A program made the position numbers and the translations under genes. This document shows positions 43,104 to 50,871 of a stretch of 64,000 nucleotides of DNA, piece after piece. The DNA comes from a virus, in the IMG/VR virus record IMGVR_UViG_3300030099_008235, positions 1 to 64,000 of that record; one strand, 5' to 3'. The number at the start of each line of letters is the position of its first letter. Within the stretch, counting starts at the first letter, position 1. Below the pieces are notes generated by a model that made no database searches, was not told the DNA's origin, and saw only the letters and a list, made by a program, of their open reading frames with translations.

Positions 43104-43517
43104 ATGAATAAGTTTCTTAAACTTGTAGAAGAGAATCGACCAGGTCAAGACAAGTATACTATTGAGTTAAGAGATTCAAACGGCAAAGTTGTTGATTCTT
43201 TTGATATGTTTGGTGTAAGCAGTCCTTTCGATATCTTTGATAGCTTTAAACGCGAGTATGCTCCAGATGGTTCAGTAGAAGATCAAGAAGTTGCTATGGG
43301 TAGTAATAAACCATATGATGTTGAAAAAGAGGTTAATAAGTTAGCAAATCAAGCTAAAGGTGGTGTAATGGGTAAGATTGCAGGGGCTATGGGAACAGCA
43401 CCACAAGAAGCTAAAAAAGCAGTAAAAATGAGAGCAGACCTTGCAAAAAAAGCTGTAGATCTATATAACCAACAAACAGGTAAGTTATCTAATGCTATAG
43501 ATGCCGCGAAAGGATAA
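43104..43517 (+). CDS. Capsid-targeted-type small protein, unknown
   Basis: 137 residues. The N-terminus MNKFLKLVE-ENRPGQ fits the targeting/cleavage pattern. A short beta domain (YTIELRDSNGKVVDSFDMFG) and an Ala/Lys-rich helical C-terminus follow. Member of the internal-protein cassette. Function unknown. Confidence 0.55.
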   Translation: MNKFLKLVEENRPGQDKYTIELRDSNGKVVDSFDMFGVSSPFDIFDSFKREYAPDGSVEDQEVAMGSNKPYDVEKEVNKLANQAKGGVMGKIAGAMGTAPQEAKKAVKMRADLAKKAVDLYNQQTGKLSNAIDAAKG

Positions 43518-43522
43518 AAATC

Positions 43523-43861
43523 ATGAAAAAAACAATACAATTATTTGAAAAATATAAAAAGCTCTATTCTGAACAAGAAGAAATAGATGTTAATGTTGAT
43601 GTTGAAGCAGATGCTACTGATGTAGAAGATATTCCTCCAGAGCCAACTGGTATTTCACCAGAAGGGGAAGTATTTATTGCAGATTTACTAACTAATGCCT
43701 TTATATATGCTCCAAAAATGCAGGATATTAATATTGCTGCACAGGTAAACAAACAATTTGGTAGAACGCAGCCTAGAAAAGTTATTGAAACAATTGAAAG
43801 ATTAATCGAATTTTCAAACGAAGAGGTTGAACAAGAACTTGAAGACTTAGACGCACAATAA
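43523..43861 (+). CDS. Capsid-targeted-type small acidic protein, unknown
   Basis: 112 residues. The N-terminus MKKTIQLFEKYKKLYSE-QEE resembles the targeting helix. An acidic Asp/Val repeat follows (DVNVDVEADATDVED), similar in style to the protein at 17077, then a helical domain. An AGGA lies 8 nt upstream of the start as Shine-Dalgarno. Function unknown. Confidence 0.55.
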   Translation: MKKTIQLFEKYKKLYSEQEEIDVNVDVEADATDVEDIPPEPTGISPEGEVFIADLLTNAFIYAPKMQDINIAAQVNKQFGRTQPRKVIETIERLIEFSNEEVEQELEDLDAQ

Positions 43862-43862
43862 C

Positions 43863-44957
43863 ATGCAGTGGTCATTAGAAGATATCTATAAAAAGCAGGT
43901 ACGTGGTAATATTCCACCACGCAGACACCTTCGTGTGCTAGGTGAAGAGGTAGATCTTTATACTAAGCAAAATGATGAATATTCATATGTTGGTCAAGTT
44001 TCAGATGAAAATTTTGATAAGATAAGTCGTATCGCAACAGGAGGAGATGCGTTAGCGTCAATTACCAAGTATTTAGAAGGTAAAAAATATACAAGAAACT
44101 CTTTTAAGAACGAATACGACTATGATAGTTTAGTTGATATGTTAGATAGAGGTGAATTTGAGAAATATATTAGCAGTGAAGAAAAACCGTCACTATCGAT
44201 TAATGAAACGGGAAATGTTGTACAGTTAGTTACAAGTAAAGGGTTTAACGAAAAAACAGCAATGAGAACTTCTGCTTTTACTCCTATTGATGAAGGTGGT
44301 AGCAATGTTGGACCTTGCGAAATACTTCTCGCTTTAGCATTCAGCAACGTAACTAATTCAACCGAAGGGGGTGATTTAATGATAGATGGTGAAAAACTTG
44401 AAGTTAAAGGCCAAGGCGGTAGATTTGGTCAACAAGGCGGAAGAGGAGGACCAGCCTTATCTCCATCAACCCTTCTAAAAGGGTTAGAAGCAGATAATGT
44501 TAAGGTAGTTGAAAGTGTTGAATCAAATATTATTGGTGCGTATCGTGCTTTCGAGCAAATTGGAAAAATAGATCTATTTTTATCAAACTTACATGATTTA
44601 CTTAAAATAGCATATCCGGGAGGTGATGTTGCAAAGTTTTTTACCAATGATATTAATTATATAGATCCAACATCAAGAAAAAGAGGGGCGCCACAAAGTC
44701 AAATTAGAAAACAATTAGCAAAGCTTAATCTACAGCAATATTCTACAAAGTATGATCTACAAAACATAATATTTGCAAAAGGACCACAACAAAAAAAGCC
44801 TACACCGGGTCGTTTAGGTGATTTTGCTTCATTTACGGTTAATGACGCTATTAAGGAGGGTGGTTTAATTGATAGAGGTATTTTACGTGCAAATTCTTTT
44901 ACAATGGCCGGTCTCTATCCAAACTTTTTCTATATGTTTTCCAATGAATCTAAATAA
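43863..44957 (+). CDS. PD-(D/E)XK-like nuclease candidate
   Basis: 364 residues, start 2 nt after the previous stop. The central block (~150-200) reads GPCEILLALAF, then GGDLMIDGEKLEVKGQGGRFGQ: Glu153, Asp171 and Glu180-x-Lys182 fit the E...D...ExK core of restriction-like nucleases. The flanks are helical. No targeting-like N-terminus is visible, although all neighbours have one. It could be a packaged or packaging-linked nuclease. The fold call is by motif only. Confidence 0.5.
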   Translation: MQWSLEDIYKKQVRGNIPPRRHLRVLGEEVDLYTKQNDEYSYVGQVSDENFDKISRIATGGDALASITKYLEGKKYTRNSFKNEYDYDSLVDMLDRGEFEKYISSEEKPSLSINETGNVVQLVTSKGFNEKTAMRTSAFTPIDEGGSNVGPCEILLALAFSNVTNSTEGGDLMIDGEKLEVKGQGGRFGQQGGRGGPALSPSTLLKGLEADNVKVVESVESNIIGAYRAFEQIGKIDLFLSNLHDLLKIAYPGGDVAKFFTNDINYIDPTSRKRGAPQSQIRKQLAKLNLQQYSTKYDLQNIIFAKGPQQKKPTPGRLGDFASFTVNDAIKEGGLIDRGILRANSFTMAGLYPNFFYMFSNESK

Positions 44958-44960
44958 ACT

Positions 44961-46172
44961 ATGAAGACTTTTAAGCTATATTTTGAACAATACGAGCTTC
45001 TAAATGAAGCTAAAGCTAATACACACCTTACACATTTAGAGGAGCTTATTCTTACTAAAGGAGAGGGTGGATATAAGACTGCAAGGGGATTTATAACCGA
45101 TTTGCTTTCACATTTACAGGGTAAGAGTAAAAGAAAAGTAAATACATCAGTCAAATGGGATGGTGCACCTGCTATTTTTGCTGGTAAGCATCCAGAAACT
45201 GGTAAATTCTTTGTAGGTACTAAATCTATATTCAATAGAGAGCCTAAAATTAATTATACAGATAATGACGTTGAGATGAATCATGGTCATGCTCCTGGTT
45301 TAGCCGATAAATTAAAGAAAGCTCTTAAGTATCTTCCTAAGCTGGGTATTAAAGGTATACTTCAAGGTGATTTTATGTTTGATTCATCATCTGTTAACAG
45401 AGAGATTATTGATGGTGTGGAGCATTTTACATTTAAACCCAACACAATTAAGTATGCAGTTGAAAAAGATTCTAAATTGGGTAGAGAAATAGCTAATTCG
45501 GTATTTGGTATAGTATTTCATACAGGATATGCTGATTTAGATAGCTCCCCACAATATGGTATTAATGTAAAAGGACTTAAAAAAGTTCCAGGAGTGTGGG
45601 TTGATGATGCTATATTTACTGATTCAACTGGAACAGTTACTCTTACTACTGATGAGGCTAAGCAGGTGAGAGATTATGTAAAGACAGCAGATTCTATTAA
45701 AGTAGATTATCGAGATCTACCTCTAGACTTACTAAACATTTATGCTAACTCTGAAATTCAAAAAGGTCAGTTTTTAGAAGATCCTGAAGTTTCATTTAAT
45801 AACTTTGTTGATTGGTTCAAAGGTAGAATGACTAAAGAAATAGAAAAGAGAAAGTCTAAAGCCGGTAAACTTAAGGTAGAAGAAAGCTTTAAAAAGAAAA
45901 TGGCTGAATTTAATCAACAAAAAGATGATATAGTAAATATCTTTAAAGTAAGTAAGCTACTTTCTCAAGCCAAACAGATCTTTATTAACAAGTATAATAA
46001 TGCTGTATATAATACTAAGCATTTCTTAGATGCAGAAGACGGTACGTTAAAGGTAACATCTCCGGAGGGTTATGTAAGCGTATCTAAAGCTGGTGATGCA
46101 GTTAAGTTAGTAGATAGATTAGAATTTAGCCGTGCTAATTTTAGTGGAGGTCAAACAAGTACAAAAAAATGA
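44961..46172 (+). CDS. Capsid-targeted ligase-like nucleotidyltransferase candidate
   Basis: 403 residues. The N-terminus MKTFKLYFEQYELLNE-AKA has a targeting helix and a good cleavage site after Glu16. Residues 65-68 are KWDG, matching ligase/capping-enzyme motif I (KxDG) with Lys65 as possible adenylated residue. GKFFVGTKSIFN, ILQGDFMFD and FGIVFHTGY could be motifs III, IIIa and IV. I recall relatives as DUF6267. A polynucleotide ligase or other covalent nucleotidyl transfer is plausible but unproven. Confidence 0.5.
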   Translation: MKTFKLYFEQYELLNEAKANTHLTHLEELILTKGEGGYKTARGFITDLLSHLQGKSKRKVNTSVKWDGAPAIFAGKHPETGKFFVGTKSIFNREPKINYTDNDVEMNHGHAPGLADKLKKALKYLPKLGIKGILQGDFMFDSSSVNREIIDGVEHFTFKPNTIKYAVEKDSKLGREIANSVFGIVFHTGYADLDSSPQYGINVKGLKKVPGVWVDDAIFTDSTGTVTLTTDEAKQVRDYVKTADSIKVDYRDLPLDLLNIYANSEIQKGQFLEDPEVSFNNFVDWFKGRMTKEIEKRKSKAGKLKVEESFKKKMAEFNQQKDDIVNIFKVSKLLSQAKQIFINKYNNAVYNTKHFLDAEDGTLKVTSPEGYVSVSKAGDAVKLVDRLEFSRANFSGGQTSTKK

Positions 46173-46672
46173 AAACATTTAGAGAATATTTTGAAGAAAA
46201 CAAAGCGATAGATTCCTTAAGAGGATGGGAGCATGATGATGCTAGAGATTACGCAATAAAACTTATAAAGAAATTCGGTGAACCAGATGAAGTAACTGAA
46301 AATATGTTACTTTGGAATAATATTGAACCGCCTTTTGAATCAGTTTATATAAAAGATGAAAGTATACCTCATGAGTTTCCTTCCTCCCATAGAGATTATG
46401 TTTATTCTACTATGAATATTGATGTACCTGCTGAAATGTTAGATACATTAGGATATGTTACTGGTAGTATTATATACGACGGTCTTAAAAAAGAAGTTAC
46501 TGCAAGATGTGGTGACTTATATGCTAATGCAGCTACATTAGGTTTTGTAAAAGATATGGTTGATGGTAAGGTTACTACAGATTTTGAAGAGGCAAAAAAA
46601 GAATATGCTAATAGAATACAAAAGGCACCTTTACCTGATTGGTATCCTAACAGTATGGAAGAAGGAGATTAA
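46169..46672 (+). CDS. Capsid-targeted protein, unknown
   Basis: 167 residues. The N-terminus MKTFREYFE-ENKAIDS is almost identical to that of the next gene, also at DNA level. The rest is a mixed alpha/beta domain rich in acidic and aromatic residues. The start overlaps the previous gene by ATGA. Function unknown. Confidence 0.6.
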   Translation: MKTFREYFEENKAIDSLRGWEHDDARDYAIKLIKKFGEPDEVTENMLLWNNIEPPFESVYIKDESIPHEFPSSHRDYVYSTMNIDVPAEMLDTLGYVTGSIIYDGLKKEVTARCGDLYANAATLGFVKDMVDGKVTTDFEEAKKEYANRIQKAPLPDWYPNSMEEGD

Positions 46673-46674
46673 AA

Positions 46675-47214
46675 ATGAGAACCTTTAGAGAATATTTTGA
46701 AGATATGGAGACAAGAGTTGAGCGAATCGCTCTTCTCCCCGGTGGTTTTAAGCCACCTACAAAGGGTCACTTTAATGCTTTAAGATATTTGCTTGATGAT
46801 GCAGATAAAGGTATTGTTTTTATTGGTGGGAAGGCACGTGAAGGCATTACACCTGAGCAATCAGAAAAGATATGGAACATATATGCGAAATATTTTGATA
46901 AGCCTGTAAAGGTTGTGTATGTACCGAATCCGGTAAGGGCAGTTTATGACTTTGCTGATGAAAATTTAGACACGACGTTGCTTGTTGGTGCTGGTGAAAA
47001 GGATGAAGATGTTAAACGTTACAAATATTTTATAGATAATGTGGAAAAATATCCATATGTTAATGTAGTTAAAATACCAATGCAAGAAGGTGGTATATCT
47101 GGTAGTCAAACAAGAGAAATGATACAAAAAAATATAGATGAGTCGTTGGATTATTTTGTACCAGATGAAATATCTATTGAAGATAGAGATCAAATAAAAG
47201 CAATATTAGTATAA
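46675..47214 (+). CDS. Capsid-targeted cytidylyltransferase-like (NMNAT-type) protein
   Basis: 179 residues. The targeting-like MRTFREYFE-DMETRV is followed by a nucleotidyltransferase domain: LLPGGFKPPTKGHFNALRYL, where TKGH (29-32) stands for HxGH, and ISGSQTR (141-147) for the ISSTxxR signature. The fold activates NMN, pantetheine phosphate or similar substrates by nucleotidyl transfer. A GGAG Shine-Dalgarno is present. A virion-carried cofactor enzyme is an inference from the N-terminus. Confidence 0.65.
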   Translation: MRTFREYFEDMETRVERIALLPGGFKPPTKGHFNALRYLLDDADKGIVFIGGKAREGITPEQSEKIWNIYAKYFDKPVKVVYVPNPVRAVYDFADENLDTTLLVGAGEKDEDVKRYKYFIDNVEKYPYVNVVKIPMQEGGISGSQTREMIQKNIDESLDYFVPDEISIEDRDQIKAILV

Positions 47215-47217
47215 ATA
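47210..47217 (+). promoter_or_regulatory. Late-promoter-like box TATAAATA
   Basis: Perfect TATAAATA 5 nt before the ATG at 47223, with its TAA being the stop codon of the preceding gene. Confidence 0.6.
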
Positions 47218-47222
47218 ATATT

Positions 47223-47639
47223 ATGAGAGATAAGAAACGTAAAGAAAGAGCTATGCTTCAGGAAGCATATCAAAAGGTTAACGAAATGTTAGGACCGCAT
47301 AATAACCCTTATCCTCAAAAAATGGCAGTAGCTGTTCCTGTACCATCAGAAGATGAAAGCTGTGGAGAGTATGATCAATCTGAAATTGATATGGCAGGTA
47401 GGGATCTTCTTAAAGCGCAAGAATATGCTACAAAATTAAGTATGATGGTGCCAAAGTTACCTGGTTTGGATGGATGGGTAGCTTCAAAAATTACAAAAGC
47501 TGCAGATTATCTCTCATCTGTATTTCATTATCTTGATTATGAAATGCAACAACATGATGAAGTTGTAGTGGATGTTGAAGAAATACAAGCACCAGTAGAA
47601 GTTTTTAATGTAGGGTATGAGGATACAGAAAATACTTGA
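47223..47639 (+). CDS. Internal-protein candidate, unknown
   Basis: 138 residues. A basic N-terminus with AMLQE-AYQ (cleavage-like after Glu14) precedes a helical region and an acidic Val-rich C-terminus. No enzymatic motif. It belongs to the same cassette. Confidence 0.55.
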   Translation: MRDKKRKERAMLQEAYQKVNEMLGPHNNPYPQKMAVAVPVPSEDESCGEYDQSEIDMAGRDLLKAQEYATKLSMMVPKLPGLDGWVASKITKAADYLSSVFHYLDYEMQQHDEVVVDVEEIQAPVEVFNVGYEDTENT

Positions 47640-47662
47640 CCACACCGTTAATAGCAGTTGCT

Positions 47663-48112
47663 ATGAAGAAGTTTAAACATTTTTTTATTGAAAAACAAGT
47701 TCTTGGACTTATAGAGTTCTTTGACGTAGATGGTGTTGGTAAAATACCATCTAAACTTGATTCAGGTAACGGTGCTTTTAACGTTATTCATGGAGAGGAT
47801 ATACAAATACAAGGTAATAAAGTTCTCTTTAAAACAGTTAACAATAAACATCTTATAAAAGATAAAGTAGATGATATTTCTATTAATGTCGGAGCTGGTA
47901 ATATAGAAGAAAGACCTGTTGTTAACTTTGATCTGAAAATTGGTAATAAAGAGTTTAAAGATATACCTTTTTCTGTAGGTAATAGAACTAGTAACTTATT
48001 TAAAATATTAGTAAGTAAAGACTTTATAGAAAAAGAGCTTGATGCTCTTATTGATGTTAGTCGAGAAAATATTGCTGATAAAGAGCTTGATGCTACTTTT
48101 AATACCAAGTAG
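47663..48112 (+). CDS. Capsid-targeted retropepsin-like protein candidate
   Basis: 149 residues from the ATG at 47663; the N-terminus MKKFKHFFIE-KQV fits the targeting pattern and decides the start. The body resembles the small retropepsin-like fold of RimK-associated proteases: KIPSKLDSGNGAFNVIHG (DSG at 33-35, for DTG), RPVVNFDLKIGNKEFKDIPF, and a closing hydrophobic VSKDFIEKELDALIDV. It overlaps the convergent gene by 14 nt. Activity is unproven. Confidence 0.5.
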   Translation: MKKFKHFFIEKQVLGLIEFFDVDGVGKIPSKLDSGNGAFNVIHGEDIQIQGNKVLFKTVNNKHLIKDKVDDISINVGAGNIEERPVVNFDLKIGNKEFKDIPFSVGNRTSNLFKILVSKDFIEKELDALIDVSRENIADKELDATFNTK

Positions 48113-48629
48113 GCTTCCAACGTAACGTCCAAGTAGCAAAATCTTTATCGTGACGAATATACTCTCTGTATTTGTCAATAGTAGATAAATTATCAAAATC
48201 TTCTATTTTTCTGCAATCACAATCTTCGCCAATAGCTACTGCGTAATTAGTTAAGCCAGTTTTACTCATAATAGTATTATGAATATTTTGACCACACCAC
48301 TCAATAAATGTCTTAGTAAAATGTTCTTTTGATTCGGGCCACCTATACATACGTTCATTAAACATTTCTAAGGTATGATCAACTAACCATTTAAAGTTAT
48401 CTTTAGTTTCTCTTGCCCATATAGAACATTGATGATTAAAATAACCTTTACCTCTCCTACGAGGTTTACCGGTAGAAGTTCTTGGAGTAGATTTATGATC
48501 TAATACTTCTTGAGGAAACGCATGCGCTAGCATAATAGCTCCTTCAATTTGCATTTTTGATCTTACATGTTGATCACAGAGGTTATAAGTAGAAATTACA
48601 GGATCGTCGTCAGTTACAAATATATTCAT
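48099..48629 (-). CDS. Conserved phage protein, unknown
   Basis: 176 residues (MNIFVTDDDPVISTYNLCDQ). Motifs HVRSKMQIEGAIMLAHAF, NHQCSIWARETKDNFKWLVDH and MFNERMYRW recur in a widespread phage family that I know only as uncharacterised. It has several conserved His, Trp and Arg, so enzymatic activity is conceivable. C-terminal RWKPTWY recalls endonuclease V in a superficial way only. Confidence 0.6.
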   Translation of the reverse strand: MNIFVTDDDPVISTYNLCDQHVRSKMQIEGAIMLAHAFPQEVLDHKSTPRTSTGKPRRRGKGYFNHQCSIWARETKDNFKWLVDHTLEMFNERMYRWPESKEHFTKTFIEWCGQNIHNTIMSKTGLTNYAVAIGEDCDCRKIEDFDNLSTIDKYREYIRHDKDFATWTLRWKPTWY

Positions 48630-48631
48630 AA

Positions 48632-48718
48632 TTAAAACTCAGTAAAGGATATAGTAGCTAATAGAATACCAAATATTCCAAATACAAATCCCCACCATAA
48701 AATATCAGCTATAGGCAT
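48632..48718 (-). CDS. Very small single-helix membrane peptide
   Basis: 28 residues: polar ends around a hydrophobic helix (ILWWGFVFGIFGILLATI). It exactly fills the gap between folE (13 nt upstream) and the following gene (2 nt downstream) on the same strand. This fits a real small membrane protein rather than a chance ORF, though with no homology support. Confidence 0.5.
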   Translation of the reverse strand: MPIADILWWGFVFGIFGILLATISFTEF

Positions 48719-48731
48719 TTTTAAATTATGT

Positions 48732-49382
48732 TTAAGTTCCTTTCATATTAGAAACAAATTGATAAAATTCATTCCTAGTAGCAATTTCATCTAAAAAGTC
48801 GCTACTTAATCTTGCAGTTTTCATCTCACAACCATCATGTTTAACTCCTCTTAAGCAAGCACAAGTATGTGTAGCAGAAATCATTACTGCAACTCCTTTA
48901 TTACCCTCACAAATCTCATTAATAGCATCATGAATTTGCATAGTTAAACCTTCTTGAATTTGAGGTCTTCTAGCAAAATGTTCTACAATACGATTAAGTT
49001 TACTTAATCCAATAACTTTACCACTTTTAGAAGGAATATAAGCTACATGAGCTCTACCAGAGAAAGGTAAGTGATGATGAGAGCATAATGACTTAACAGG
49101 TATACCTCCTTGAAATACCATTCCATCATAGCCATCAGAAGGAAATGCAGTTACATTAGGTAACTCATCATAACAACCTGCTGCTAAATCTCTTACAAAT
49201 GACTTAGCTACTCTATTAGGAGTATTGTCACTATTAGGATCACTACGCCAGTCGATGCGTAAGGCATCTAAAAATTTTTCATACGCTTTAGCAGCGTCCT
49301 CCATAACTTCGAGTTTTTCTTCTTCAGTTAAGGGCATATTTCCGTTAGCAGTAGGTAATTTAGTAATTTTAGTACGATCCAT
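48732..49382 (-). CDS. folE: GTP cyclohydrolase I (FolE)
   Basis: 216 residues. The zinc and catalytic motifs are CSHHHLPFSGRAHVAYIPS and TCACLRGVKHDGCEMKT. It makes dihydroneopterin triphosphate from GTP, the first step toward preQ0 and folate. Together with QueD, QueE and QueC in this window it completes the preQ0 pathway. Near-complete length for the family. Confidence 0.92.
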   Translation of the reverse strand: MDRTKITKLPTANGNMPLTEEEKLEVMEDAAKAYEKFLDALRIDWRSDPNSDNTPNRVAKSFVRDLAAGCYDELPNVTAFPSDGYDGMVFQGGIPVKSLCSHHHLPFSGRAHVAYIPSKSGKVIGLSKLNRIVEHFARRPQIQEGLTMQIHDAINEICEGNKGVAVMISATHTCACLRGVKHDGCEMKTARLSSDFLDEIATRNEFYQFVSNMKGT

Positions 49383-49417
49383 ATATCTTATTATAGATAT
49401 AAATAATTTATTTCAAG

Positions 49418-49425
49418 ACTAAATA
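49418..49425 (+). promoter_or_regulatory. Late-promoter-like box ACTAAATA
   Basis: ACTAAATA 6 nt before the ATG at 49432. Confidence 0.45.
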
Positions 49426-49431
49426 TTGTAT

Positions 49432-50784
49432 ATGGCTAGAATATCCCAAAAAGAGCTACTTGAAGAAGGGTTTTCAGATAAAATACGTGGTATAGCAAAA
49501 GCCACAGCAGCAGGTATTAAGCAAGCTGCACAGCAAGGAATAAATTTAGATACTGGTCAATTAGCTAAAGGAATGTATAAGTCTTATAAAGGTGAGCAAC
49601 CAATTGCATTTCTTAAAAAAGCTCTAGAAAATGATAAGGATATTGAAATAGTTAAAATTGATAAGAGCAATATTAAAAAACAACAGGCAAGTGGTAAAAA
49701 AGGTTATTTAAGTCGAATTGTTGGTCCAAAGACAATAACCTTAATTCCATTTGAAGGTGTTTTATATAATAGAAAAGAGAGACGTTATGAAGGGCCTGGA
49801 GCAGGTACATCACCACCACCTGACGCTGTAAATGAAAAAACAGCATATATGGGTGATTCAAGAGATAAAAAAGGTAAGTATAAGCCTGTTAGTGAAAAAG
49901 GATCTGTAAAAAAACAACTAAAAGGAGCATTAACTAAGATAGGTATAGATGATCAATCAGCAAAAGAGTTTGCTTTATATTTAAGTAAAAACTTGAAACC
50001 GTTTCTTGCAAGGGTACAAGAAACAAGAGCTGGACGTGGTTATGATTTTACATATGACCCTGATGCAGTACTTGGTGTAGTTAAGCAAACAAAAGCAAAT
50101 ATTCCTAAATCTAAAGGTAAGAAAAAAAAATTAATTATACCAGAGCATTTTTCTATAAGAGATACAATTAAATTTTCCAAAAATGTTTTAATTTTAGAGC
50201 AACCAGACGATGATTTTTCAGAATATACAAAAATGGGCCCAGTAAAATTTATTGAAAATTTATCTGATGAGCAAATGGAATCTTTGTTAAAAAATATTCA
50301 AAAGATACAGCCTGGATTAAACGTACAATTTAAATTAAAGGCATCACAAAAATATATTGATAGAAAAGAGCGAGAAGAAAAAGGACCTAAATCAGACTTT
50401 GAAAGTGAAACGGGAATGTTTGTAGCAGAAATATTTAGAACAAAGGATGGGTTGCAACTAGGTGATATATTTAGACGTGAAGATCCGACAGATATAATAA
50501 GAGGTATGCAACAAAGTAAAAAGAAAGAGGAGGTTAAACTGTCCCCGTTTGATAAAGCAGTACAAATCTTAAATACAAAAAATAATCTTACAGCTGCTAC
50601 ATTAGCTCCAGCTCTTAATATAAAAGACGTTAATATTATAACAGATATTACTAATAAAGATGTAGGAGCGATGCTATCTGATAAAGATATAGTAAAAATT
50701 AAAGGTGAGTTAATAAAGAAAAAAATTATTAAAGAACACTGTTCGCAAAAAAATATGCTATTGCAGTTGACTTTACTTTCTTAA
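49432..50784 (+). CDS. Capsid-targeted-type protein with possible -1 frameshift extension
   Basis: 450 residues in the zero frame. The ATG at 49432 (MARISQKELLEE-GFSDK, a cleavage-like site) is preferred over an upstream TTG. Lys-rich helical N- and C-terminal regions flank a central domain with beta strands (GPKTITLIPFEGVLYNRKER). At the 3' end a seven-A run contains A-AAA-AAT (50748-50754). A shift of -1 there continues for 27 protein-like residues (YAIAVDFTFLIDNYPRPEEG...) to a stop at 50837. Either programmed shifting or a lost base. Function unknown. Confidence 0.6.
   Translation: MARISQKELLEEGFSDKIRGIAKATAAGIKQAAQQGINLDTGQLAKGMYKSYKGEQPIAFLKKALENDKDIEIVKIDKSNIKKQQASGKKGYLSRIVGPKTITLIPFEGVLYNRKERRYEGPGAGTSPPPDAVNEKTAYMGDSRDKKGKYKPVSEKGSVKKQLKGALTKIGIDDQSAKEFALYLSKNLKPFLARVQETRAGRGYDFTYDPDAVLGVVKQTKANIPKSKGKKKKLIIPEHFSIRDTIKFSKNVLILEQPDDDFSEYTKMGPVKFIENLSDEQMESLLKNIQKIQPGLNVQFKLKASQKYIDRKEREEKGPKSDFESETGMFVAEIFRTKDGLQLGDIFRREDPTDIIRGMQQSKKKEEVKLSPFDKAVQILNTKNNLTAATLAPALNIKDVNIITDITNKDVGAMLSDKDIVKIKGELIKKKIIKEHCSQKNMLLQLTLLS
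50748..50754 (+). promoter_or_regulatory. Candidate -1 ribosomal frameshift heptamer A AAA AAT
   Basis: Zero-frame codons AAA AAT preceded by A fit the X XXY YYZ rule. Slipping back one base moves into the downstream open frame ending at 50837. Confidence 0.4.
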
Positions 50785-50871
50785 TAGATAATTATCCGAG
50801 ACCAGAGGAGGGAGAGCCTTTTAAATTTGATCATTAGTTGATTTATTTTTAAAATTGCTTATAATAATATT

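Noticed and set aside
48099-48629. T4 endonuclease V (DenV) homologue
   Set aside because: Only the C-terminal PTWY string is shared by eye; the rest belongs to another uncharacterised phage family.
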